NCBI GenBank assembly: GCA_964581895.1
Contig: CAZOPR010000001.1
Coordinates: 62,001-126,000 of the forward strand
Direction: 5' to 3'
From: Exilispira sp964581895
Lineage (GTDB): Bacteria; Spirochaetota; JAAYUW01
Length of the DNA: 64,000 nucleotides
Shown here piece by piece: positions 17,974 through 25,739 of the stretch (its first letter is position 1; every line of letters starts with the position of its first letter). The notes under the pieces are model-generated. The model was not told where the DNA came from. It did not search any database and saw nothing but the letters and a program-made list of their open reading frames with translations. Both the position numbers and the translations under genes were made by a program.

Positions 17974-18441
17974 ATGGATATTGCAACAATTAATGAGCTT
18001 CAGATAATTCTTTTTACAATTGGAAAAGTTACATATGCTATACCTATATCTTATGTTGATTACATTGAAAAATACATGATACCTACTCAAATTCCAAACT
18101 CCCCTCCATTCGTCGAAGGAGTTATTAATCTTAGAGGAGCAGTAATACCTGTCCTTGATTTAAGAAAAAGATTCCATATAGAAAATATCGAGAATACAAA
18201 TAAAACCAGAATTTTAATTGTTGCAATAGGTAATAGAAAATTTGGTTTTATAGTTGATACAGTTTCAGAAGTAGTTACATTAACAAAAAATCAGATTGAA
18301 CCTTCTTTACCTACAGTTTCAGGGATAAAATCAGATTTTATAATGTGTATTGGTAAGATAAGTGAAAAATTAATCATAATATTAAACATCGAAAAACTTA
18401 TTTTTACTGATAAGGATGAAGATATTGTCGAAAAAAGATGA
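17974..18441 (+). CDS. cheW: Chemotaxis coupling protein CheW
   Basis: CheW links chemoreceptors to the CheA kinase. The 155-residue product is a single CheW domain with the family core PPFVEGVINLRGAVIPVLDL (about residues 44-63) and KFGFIVDTVSEVV. An AGGAG site lies 6 bases before the ATG and the start follows the J-protein stop by 4 bases. The last four bases overlap cheR (ATGA), showing translational coupling. Length and motifs are normal. Confidence 0.96.
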   Translation: MDIATINELQIILFTIGKVTYAIPISYVDYIEKYMIPTQIPNSPPFVEGVINLRGAVIPVLDLRKRFHIENIENTNKTRILIVAIGNRKFGFIVDTVSEVVTLTKNQIEPSLPTVSGIKSDFIMCIGKISEKLIIILNIEKLIFTDKDEDIVEKR

Positions 18442-19250
18442 GTGATCCACAATCTTTTGACACCCTTTCTCCCCAGCTTTTTTCTAAATTTTCCAAACTA
18501 ATATTTCAGTTATCTGGTATTTATATGAAAGATTCAAAAATAGTGCTTTTATCCAATAGATTGAAAAAGAGGATGAAACTATTAAATTTAAGTACATATG
18601 AAGAATATTATAATTATCTATTAGTTCATAAAGAAGAATATGAAAAATTTCTAAATGTTATTTCTACAAATGAAACATATTTTTTTAGATCAGAAAACCA
18701 GTTAGAAGCTTTTTCTAATATGATACTTCCTTTAATAATAAATAGAAAAGGTTATGCCAGGATTTGGAGTGCAGGGTGTTCTACTGGGGATGAACCATAT
18801 TCATTAGCTATAATGGCAGATACTCTTGGTGTTTTAAATAAAGTAGATATATTAGCCACAGATATAAATTCCGAAGTCATAGAAAAAGCTAAAAAAGGTA
18901 TATATAACAATAGACGATTAAAATATGTTGACCAAAAGATATTAAATAAATACTTTATAAAAATAGATGATGAAAATTACAAAATAATTCCTAACTTAAC
19001 AAGTAAAATTAATTTTAAGAACCATAATCTGGTAAAAGACGAATATCCGAAAAATCTTGATGTTATATTTTGCAGAAATGTAATGATTTATTTTAATAGA
19101 GATGTTCAAAAAGAAATTGTAGAAAAATTTTATAATTCACTTGATAATGGTGGGTTTTTCTTTATAGGAAATGCCGAAACTCTTTATATTATTTCAGATA
19201 AATTTAAATACTTGAAAATAGGAAATAGTTCTGTTTATTACAAAGAATAA
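18438..19250 (+). CDS. cheR: Chemoreceptor methyltransferase CheR
   Basis: CheR transfers methyl groups from S-adenosylmethionine to glutamates on chemoreceptors. The 270-residue product has the N-terminal helical CheR_N domain and the catalytic SAM-dependent domain. Characteristic motifs are STNETYFFR near residue 75, the SAM-binding IWSAGCSTGDEPYSLA, and LDVIFCRNVMIYFN. The C-terminus GGFFFIGNAETL is also typical. The ATG overlaps the cheW stop (ATGA), so the two are co-translated. Confidence 0.96.
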   Translation: MSDPQSFDTLSPQLFSKFSKLIFQLSGIYMKDSKIVLLSNRLKKRMKLLNLSTYEEYYNYLLVHKEEYEKFLNVISTNETYFFRSENQLEAFSNMILPLIINRKGYARIWSAGCSTGDEPYSLAIMADTLGVLNKVDILATDINSEVIEKAKKGIYNNRRLKYVDQKILNKYFIKIDDENYKIIPNLTSKINFKNHNLVKDEYPKNLDVIFCRNVMIYFNRDVQKEIVEKFYNSLDNGGFFFIGNAETLYIISDKFKYLKIGNSSVYYKE

Positions 19251-19317
19251 GGTTAAAAAGTTTGAAAAATTTGTAATCTGTATTATCTATGTATTTAATA
19301 ACTTATGGTAATATAAT

Positions 19318-19923
19318 ATGAAATTATTTAAATTTTTTAAAAAAGAAGAGAAGGATTCAAACAAAATTATTTCAGATGTTATCGATCAATTCGTAAAAAT
19401 AGCATCTATTGAAATATCAGAAAAGCTGCAGGAGCTATTTAATATACCAGTTATTCTGGATAACATTTCTAAGATATCGATTTCTGTAAGTGAATTACCT
19501 CTCTTAATTGGTGATGTCGAAGATACAGCTATATCAGTAATATTCAATATTGAAAATGAATTAAAAGGTAAAATTGCACTTCTATTTTCTAAAAATTCTG
19601 CATTAAATTTATATAATCTTCTAACTCAGAAAAATATTAATACTATAGAAGATAATCCGGGGAATTTAAATAGTGAAGTTGCATCTTGTATCGAATCAGT
19701 AGCATCAATTTTTTCGATGTCGTTTGTTTCTACAATATCAAATCTTATTCAAAAACCTATATTTACTTCAGTTCCAGTTATTTCATATTCATTTAGGGAT
19801 TCTGTTATAAATGAAATTATCTGGGAGCAAGCAAATTCAGAAAACACCTTAGAAATTTTTATTTCTAAATTTGTAATCGAAAAAGTTGATGGTTTTTTCC
19901 TTTATATTCCTGAGGTTAAATAA
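19318..19923 (+). CDS. CheC/CheX-like protein with altered phosphatase residues
   Basis: The 201-residue product looks like a CheC-family protein. It has two helices of the CheC phosphatase type, at residues 23-41 (DQFVKIASIEISEKLQELF) and 119-143 (SEVASCIESVASIFSMSF), separated by beta strands. In active CheC each helix carries an E-x-x-N pair. Here the aligned residues are Lys27/Ser30 and Ser127/Ser130, so neither site looks catalytic. It is placed between cheR and cheD, and CheC is the known partner of CheD, which supports the family call. The start ATG at 19318 lacks an obvious ribosome binding site. It may act as a regulator or scaffold for CheD rather than a CheY phosphatase. The family assignment is by pattern and context. 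Confidence 0.6.
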   Translation: MKLFKFFKKEEKDSNKIISDVIDQFVKIASIEISEKLQELFNIPVILDNISKISISVSELPLLIGDVEDTAISVIFNIENELKGKIALLFSKNSALNLYNLLTQKNINTIEDNPGNLNSEVASCIESVASIFSMSFVSTISNLIQKPIFTSVPVISYSFRDSVINEIIWEQANSENTLEIFISKFVIEKVDGFFLYIPEVK

Positions 19924-19925
19924 AG

Positions 19926-20444
19926 ATGCAAGAGAATCTAAATATTAATGATATTGAAACTATTAATTCAAAAAATATTGTATATGTTCCAATTGGAGGA
20001 ATGGATTTCAATTATTCACCAAAAGTTCTTAAAACTATTGTCGGTTCTTGTGTTGCCATTGCTCTATACGCAAAATCAGATAAGTTTGGGGCTTTAGCTC
20101 ATATAATGCTTTCTAAGTCAACCAAGCACAAGTCTAATAATTATAAATATGCTGATTTTGCTATAAATAATATGGTGCAATTATTTTATTCAAAAAATTA
20201 TAAATCTAAGGATATAGTGGCAAAACTTGTAGGAGGAGCCAAAATTTATTTTTCTTCTCAGGATTCTATTATTCCAGATATTGGTAAGGAAAATGTTCTT
20301 ACTTGCCGAAAACTATTAATAGAAAAAAATATAACTATAATAGCAGAAGATGTTTTAGGAGTATTTGGTAGAACCGTTCTTTTTAATTTGCAAGACGGTT
20401 CTATTATAGTAAGAAGCTTTGATGGTAATACTTTAAAGTTATAG
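19926..20444 (+). CDS. cheD: Chemoreceptor glutamine deamidase CheD
   Basis: CheD deamidates specific glutamines of chemoreceptors and, in Bacillus-type systems, interacts with CheC. The 172-residue product has the catalytic Cys42 in IVGSCVAIALY and His59 in GALAHIMLSK, followed by VAKLVGGAKIYF and the C-terminal GRTVLFNLQDGSIIVR. Length is typical. The ATG lies two bases after the preceding CheC-like gene and is preceded by AAATAAAG. The pair order supports joint function. Confidence 0.95.
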   Translation: MQENLNINDIETINSKNIVYVPIGGMDFNYSPKVLKTIVGSCVAIALYAKSDKFGALAHIMLSKSTKHKSNNYKYADFAINNMVQLFYSKNYKSKDIVAKLVGGAKIYFSSQDSIIPDIGKENVLTCRKLLIEKNITIIAEDVLGVFGRTVLFNLQDGSIIVRSFDGNTLKL

Positions 20445-20468
20445 AAAAAATCCTTTATGGGGAAGATT

Positions 20469-22865
20469 ATGATTGAAGATAGATACAAAAAAGCTTTTTT
20501 GGAAGAAGCTTTTGAATTAGTCGAAAACACAAATCAACTAATCTTGAAGTTGGAAAAAGACCCAAAAAATGAAGGTATCATTAATGAATTATTTAGATAT
20601 ATGCATTCATTAAAAAGCGAAGCTGGTTTGCTTGGTTACAATATTATAATGGAAATGTCGCATCTTCTTGAAGATATTTTTGATTATTTTAGAAAAACTA
20701 AAAAGCAAATATCAAAACAAATAATTACTGATATATTCAAAACAATTGATTTTATATTTGATTCTCTTAATTCTGTTTCTGCAACATCTGAAGAGATAAA
20801 AGAAAATAGTGAAAGCATAATTCATAACCTAAAAAAAATAATAAATGAATTGGCCGGACAAAGTAAAGTTGAAAAAGGAAAAGTTGAAAAAGAAAGATCT
20901 GAAAAAGTCGAACAGAGATATGAGGAAATATTAGAAAATAAAGAAGAAGATAAAGTTACACTTGAAACTGGAATGGATGAACTAGAAATATATAAGAAGG
21001 AAGAGGTCGATTTCGAAAAGGTAAAAAAAATTTTTACATTATCAGAGTTTGATGTTCAAATGATAGAAAGTGATGAATCAGAATACTTTTTAATAAATGT
21101 TTTTCCTATAGAAAGTTGTATTATGAAATACCCTCGAATTTACCTTGTCTATAATAACTTAAAACAAAATGGGGAAATAGTAAAATCTAAACCAAATATA
21201 GAAGAAGATCAGGAAGATTCTCATTATGATAATGCTTATTTTATATACAAATCTTTAGTTGATATTAACTCTGAGGAATTTTTATCCTCATTTCAGGTTG
21301 ATGAGATAAGTAAAGTCATAATCCAAAAAATCAAAATACCAAGAAAAATAATAGAAAAAGAAGTTGAAGAAATAGAACAAGACCAACAGATTAGCGAAAT
21401 AAGAAAATCAAGTTCAAACACATTAAGAATTGATATTGAAAAATTAGATAGTCTTGGAAGATCTGTTGGAGAGTTGATAACAAACCGAGCAAAATTCGAA
21501 AAAATACTTGAATATACCAGAAGTGGAGAATCTTTGACTTTTATCAGTCAAAAATTAGAAGAAACAAGCACAGAATTATTTAGAATTTCAGATGAGCTTC
21601 AATCCATAGTAATGCAGTTAAGAATGATCCCAGTCAATGTAATATTTAATAAATTCCCAAGAGTTGTTAGAGATATAGCTTCAAAATTAAATAAAGATGT
21701 GGATTTTATCATAAGTGGAGGAGATACCGAGATTGATAAGAAAGTAATAGAGGAAATACAGGATCCAATAACACATTTAATCAGAAATGCTATAGATCAT
21801 GGAGTTGAATCGAAGGAAGAAAGGATAGCAAAAGGAAAACCACCAAAAGGAAGAATTACTCTTTCTGCTTATCAAGAAGGTTCTCATATTATAATTGAGG
21901 TTTCAGATGATGGTGGTGGAGTAAATTATGAAAAAATAGCTAAAAAATTAAAAAAGTTATATCCAGATCTGAATACAGATAACCTTACACAATCTGAACT
22001 GATAGATTATCTTTTTAAACCTGGTTTTACTACTAAAGATGAAATAACAACCTTATCTGGAAGAGGTGTTGGACTTGATGTAGTAAAAGAACATGTCACA
22101 CAATTAAGAGGAAGGATTGATGTTACTACAGAGAAAGATATCGGCACTTCAATAAAGATTATATTACCTTTAACCTTGACAATATTAGAAGTTTTAATGG
22201 TCAAAGCGATGGATTCATTTTATGCCATTCCTATATATAATATTGAACAGACAGATAGAATCCCAATACAGTCGATTGAACAACTTGACAATTATGATAT
22301 TTTGCAGTATAGAAATGAAGTGTATTCAGTTATTTACCTATCTGAACTTGTGGGTAAAGAGAAAAAGATAAAAACAGAGGATGATCTTGTATATATAGTA
22401 ATTGTAAGATACAATAGAAGAAAGATATGTATATTGATCGACGAATTAATTGGTGAACAGGATGTAGTAGTTCAATCATTGGATGAAGTTTTTAAAAGAA
22501 TAAAAGGTATTTCTGGTGTTGCAATACTTGGTGATGGTTCGGTAGCATTAATTTTAGATATTCCAGAAATTGTTAAAGATTTTGTTACGAAAAACTCCGC
22601 ATTAATTGATAGATTAGAACAAGAAAAAAGTCTGGCAAAAGTTCATGATGAGATAGTAAATAAATATAAAGAAGAGCCAAAAATAAATTTAAATGAAAAT
22701 ACAAAGAAGGAAATTTCAGAAAACGAAAAAAATATAAACAAAAGTAAAATTATTGAACAGAAAGAAGAAATAAAAAAAATGAGTGAAAATGAATTTGAAT
22801 TTGCTAAAACAAAAAGTGAAGCAAATAAAGAGATTACTGAATTATCTATTTTAGATTTATCTTGA
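20469..22865 (+). CDS. cheA: Chemotaxis histidine kinase CheA
   Basis: CheA is the sensor kinase of chemotaxis. The start is set at ATG 20469 because GGGGAAG lies just upstream; an ATG 12 bases earlier overlaps that site. Domains in order: HPt with phospho-acceptor His46 (YMHSLKSEAGLLGY), a response-regulator-binding P2-like region (about 180-285, with YLVYNNLKQNGEIV), dimerisation P3 (LRIDIEKLDSLGRSVGELI), the ATPase domain (HLIRNAIDHGVESKEER, SDDGGG, GRGVGLDVV) and a CheW-like P5. A Lys/Glu-rich tail of about 80 residues follows P5 and is unusual. The HPt motif has Ser50 where Gly is usual after H-x-x-K. Confidence 0.96.
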   Translation: MIEDRYKKAFLEEAFELVENTNQLILKLEKDPKNEGIINELFRYMHSLKSEAGLLGYNIIMEMSHLLEDIFDYFRKTKKQISKQIITDIFKTIDFIFDSLNSVSATSEEIKENSESIIHNLKKIINELAGQSKVEKGKVEKERSEKVEQRYEEILENKEEDKVTLETGMDELEIYKKEEVDFEKVKKIFTLSEFDVQMIESDESEYFLINVFPIESCIMKYPRIYLVYNNLKQNGEIVKSKPNIEEDQEDSHYDNAYFIYKSLVDINSEEFLSSFQVDEISKVIIQKIKIPRKIIEKEVEEIEQDQQISEIRKSSSNTLRIDIEKLDSLGRSVGELITNRAKFEKILEYTRSGESLTFISQKLEETSTELFRISDELQSIVMQLRMIPVNVIFNKFPRVVRDIASKLNKDVDFIISGGDTEIDKKVIEEIQDPITHLIRNAIDHGVESKEERIAKGKPPKGRITLSAYQEGSHIIIEVSDDGGGVNYEKIAKKLKKLYPDLNTDNLTQSELIDYLFKPGFTTKDEITTLSGRGVGLDVVKEHVTQLRGRIDVTTEKDIGTSIKIILPLTLTILEVLMVKAMDSFYAIPIYNIEQTDRIPIQSIEQLDNYDILQYRNEVYSVIYLSELVGKEKKIKTEDDLVYIVIVRYNRRKICILIDELIGEQDVVVQSLDEVFKRIKGISGVAILGDGSVALILDIPEIVKDFVTKNSALIDRLEQEKSLAKVHDEIVNKYKEEPKINLNENTKKEISENEKNINKSKIIEQKEEIKKMSENEFEFAKTKSEANKEITELSILDLS

Positions 22866-22912
22866 TTTTATTAAAAAATGTTTTTAAATATATATGAATT
22901 TCGGGGGCTATG

Positions 22913-23275
22913 ATGAAAACTAAGATACTTTTAGCAGATGACCTCTCATTTATGAGAATGATGCAAAAAGATATGCTAGAGCAAGAAGGTTTTGAAATAA
23001 TTGGCGAAGCTTCTAATGGTATTGAAGCTGTGAATAAATATAAAGAATTAAGACCAGATATTATAATTTTAGATATTACAATGCCATATATGAATGGATT
23101 AGAAGCGATGAAGAAGATTTTTGAATTTGATCCATCAGCTAAAATTATAATATGCTCTGCATTGGGTCAACAACAATTGATTATTGAAGCTATAAAATCA
23201 GGAGTAAAGGATTTTATAGTAAAACCTTTTAAAAGAGAAAGAATTATCTCTGCCATTAAAAAAGCTCTTCAATAA
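22913..23275 (+). CDS. cheY: Chemotaxis response regulator CheY
   Basis: CheY is the phosphorylated messenger that acts on the flagellar switch. The 120-residue single receiver domain shows the acidic pair in LLADDLSFMR, the phospho-acceptor Asp in IIILDITMPYMNG, Ser in IIICSALGQQ and Lys in IVKPFKRERI. The second of two adjacent ATGs (22913) is chosen because it is five bases after GGGGG, whereas the first is only two bases away. It follows cheA by 47 bases and fits the spirochaete order cheA-cheY, although cheX is absent between them. Confidence 0.94.
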   Translation: MKTKILLADDLSFMRMMQKDMLEQEGFEIIGEASNGIEAVNKYKELRPDIIILDITMPYMNGLEAMKKIFEFDPSAKIIICSALGQQQLIIEAIKSGVKDFIVKPFKRERIISAIKKALQ

Positions 23276-23363
23276 AAAAATTAGTTTATCATTTACTTTC
23301 ATGTTTTCTATAAAATTAACCAAATATTAAAATAAGATTTAAATCAAATTAAAAAGAGGAAAT

Positions 23364-24362
23364 TTGCACAATAAGATCAAAATTGCCATTGCTGAAGATC
23401 TTGATTTTTTTCGTTCAGTTTTTATAGATATTTTTCAAGATGAAAAGGAATTTGCCGTCGTTGGTGCTTATAAAAGTGGTTTTGAACTTTTAGAAAATAT
23501 CGAAAAAATTAATCCAGATATCATTCTTTCAGATTACCATATGGAAAATGGTACAGGATTGGATATCTTAGAAGGTTTAAGCAAAAAAAATCTAACTATA
23601 CCAGTAATAATAATTTCTTCATATACAAAGCAGGAAAGCGAAGCTATTTTGAATTGTTTGGATAAAGGTGCTATTGATATTATAGAAAAACCTACAGAGC
23701 AAAGTTTTAAAGCAAGTTTTGAACTACTTAAAAAATCTTTATTAAAAAAGATAAGATATGTTTATAATAATACTTCAAAATTAAACTTTTATAATAATAA
23801 AAATATTAAGAATGTTGATTATATTTTAATAGGTGCTTCAACTGGTGGGACAAAAGCGATTGAACTGATTATCAAATCGATCAAAAAGCTTGAAAAAACT
23901 TCCATATTTATTTCTCAACATATGCCACCAAGATATACTAAGACTTTTGCTCAAAGATTAAATGAAATAGGTAAAAATCAGGTTGTAGAAGCCTCAGATG
24001 GTGAAAAAGTTGAAATGGGGAAAATATATGTTGCTCCTGGTGGTTTTAATATGATTTTTTTTGATAATAAGATAAAATTGACTGATGGTTCAAATTATAT
24101 TGTAAGTCCTAATATAGATGTGATGTTTGAATCTTTTTTACCTTATTCTAAGCAAAGCTGTGGAATTATTTTAACTGGAATGGGAAGTGATGGGGCTTTG
24201 GGCTTAAAAAAACTTTATGAAAATGGAGCAATAACTGTCGCTCAAGATGAGAGAACTTCTATAGTTTATGGCATGCCAAAAGCTGCAGCGGAGCTTTTTA
24301 TAGTGGATTATATCCTTCCATTAAATTTAATTCCTGATTTTATTGATTCTATTTCAAAATAA
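23364..24362 (+). CDS. cheB: Chemoreceptor methylesterase CheB
   Basis: CheB removes receptor methyl groups and deamidates receptors. Translation starts at TTG 23364 after AAGAGGAAA, giving 332 residues. The N-terminal receiver domain has the phospho-acceptor in IILSDYHMENGTG and Lys in IEKPTEQS. The C-terminal esterase domain has the catalytic triad residues in GASTGGTKAIE (Ser), ISQHMPPRYT (His) and GMGSDGALGL (Asp). It ends the chemotaxis block; a new promoter is visible downstream. The 88 bases before it are AT-rich without a clear promoter. Confidence 0.95.
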   Translation: MHNKIKIAIAEDLDFFRSVFIDIFQDEKEFAVVGAYKSGFELLENIEKINPDIILSDYHMENGTGLDILEGLSKKNLTIPVIIISSYTKQESEAILNCLDKGAIDIIEKPTEQSFKASFELLKKSLLKKIRYVYNNTSKLNFYNNKNIKNVDYILIGASTGGTKAIELIIKSIKKLEKTSIFISQHMPPRYTKTFAQRLNEIGKNQVVEASDGEKVEMGKIYVAPGGFNMIFFDNKIKLTDGSNYIVSPNIDVMFESFLPYSKQSCGIILTGMGSDGALGLKKLYENGAITVAQDERTSIVYGMPKAAAELFIVDYILPLNLIPDFIDSISK

Positions 24363-24382
24363 AAAAATATTTTTCAAATCAT

Positions 24383-24410
24383 TTGATTTTTATAACTTTA
24401 GTGCTATATT
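24383..24410 (+). promoter_or_regulatory. Probable extended -10 promoter for the outer-membrane gene at 24453
   Basis: TTGATT (24383-24388) and TATATT (24405-24410) are separated by 16 bases, and a TG one base before the -10 box (TGCTATATT) gives the extended -10 form. The gene's GGAGG site and ATG follow about 40 bases later. Confidence 0.5.
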
Positions 24411-24452
24411 AGATATTGAAGGAAAATCTTTCTTTTTTTCATTGGAGGAAAA

Positions 24453-25724
24453 ATGAGAAGAGTAATATTATTTTTTATTATCCTCATTACTTTTTCATTT
24501 ATTGTTTTCGCACAAGATAATGGTTTAAATTTTGGATTCAATCTTGGGCTTGGAACAATAGTCTATAATAATAATACATATCAAACCTTAAGCTTAAAAC
24601 CAGATCTTGCATTTGGAAAATTCGGTATAGGATTAGACATATTTATTATGTTTGATCAGGATTTCAATATAGTTCCAGACAACTGGGATAGTTTTGCGGA
24701 CTGGATGAACAAGATACTTTATATTAGATATGGATTAAAAGGTGAACCTTTATATGCTCAGATAGGTATGTTTAAAAATGTTACTTTGGGGCATGGACTT
24801 ATAATGTATGGTTATACAAACATGCTTTATTTTCCTGAAATAAGAAAACTTGGTTTTGAACTTGACCTTGATGGAGCTCTTTTTAATTTTCCATATCTTG
24901 GTCTTGAATCCTTTATAGATAATTTACTTGATCCAGATATTATGGCTTTTAGAATATATGCAAGGCCATTAATATTTTTGGATATCCTTATTATTTCAGC
25001 TATGAAAATAGGTTTTACTTATGCAATAGATACAGATCCTATGGAAACAAAACAAGACGACATGGATCTTAAAGATAATGCATTTTCTACTTCATCTATC
25101 GGTATTGCAGGAATTGATATAGAATTTCCTTTGCTTCAAAAAGATTTAGCATTTATTACGCTTTATGGTGATTGGGCATCTATTAGTGGTAAAGGAACTG
25201 GTGCTGAGATTGGCTTAAATAGTTATCTATTAAAACTTTTTTACATAGGTTTGGCTATAGATATGTTTGGAGATAAATTTACCGGTCAATACTTTGATAT
25301 TCTATATGAAAATTATGAAGTTAGAAACAATAAATATAGTTATTTAGATACTGTAACAGCATACACTGGATGGAGGGCTTTTGCTTCATTATTGATAGGT
25401 CAGGAAATTTTTTCTTTATATTTTGAAATGCGAGGGGATTTTTCTCCAAATCCAGTTACTTTAGTTGGGGTTTTAAAATTAGATAAGAGTGTATTAAAGA
25501 TAGTTTCCGTTTCTGGAATGTTTATAAGAAGCGGTATAACTGCTTTTTCCGATTTATTTAATTGGCAAGGAACAAGCCTTTTAAATTCCTATTTAATGTT
25601 AAATGTTACTTTGAATGTTGGAGACACTTCTAGTATTACTTTAGTATATCAGGTTACCTGGGATGCTTATGGAAATCCTATAGCATCGACCCAGTTACAA
25701 ACTGGTTTGTCTTTTAGTTTTTAA
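24453..25724 (+). CDS. Secreted outer-membrane beta-barrel-like protein
   Basis: The 423-residue product has a signal peptide (about residues 1-20, ending VFAQ) and alternating hydrophobic/polar strands with many Gly and aromatic residues, ending in QTGLSFSF with a terminal Phe, typical of outer-membrane barrels. A segment YAQIGMFKNVTLGHGLIMYG followed by YTNML and FPEIRKLGFEL is closely matched in the next gene (KLGQFNDFILGNGMNLYMYS), so the two barrels are paralogues. A strong TTGGAGGAAAA site precedes the ATG. The substrate or role is unknown; no named family is recognised. Confidence 0.8.
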   Translation: MRRVILFFIILITFSFIVFAQDNGLNFGFNLGLGTIVYNNNTYQTLSLKPDLAFGKFGIGLDIFIMFDQDFNIVPDNWDSFADWMNKILYIRYGLKGEPLYAQIGMFKNVTLGHGLIMYGYTNMLYFPEIRKLGFELDLDGALFNFPYLGLESFIDNLLDPDIMAFRIYARPLIFLDILIISAMKIGFTYAIDTDPMETKQDDMDLKDNAFSTSSIGIAGIDIEFPLLQKDLAFITLYGDWASISGKGTGAEIGLNSYLLKLFYIGLAIDMFGDKFTGQYFDILYENYEVRNNKYSYLDTVTAYTGWRAFASLLIGQEIFSLYFEMRGDFSPNPVTLVGVLKLDKSVLKIVSVSGMFIRSGITAFSDLFNWQGTSLLNSYLMLNVTLNVGDTSSITLVYQVTWDAYGNPIASTQLQTGLSFSF

Positions 25725-25739
25725 AAAAAGGAGGAAGGT

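Noticed and set aside
24373..24392. Small TCAAA/TTTGA hairpin followed by T-run after cheB
   Set aside because: Five A/T-dominated pairs are too weak to call a terminator, and the T-run overlaps the better-supported promoter of the next gene.
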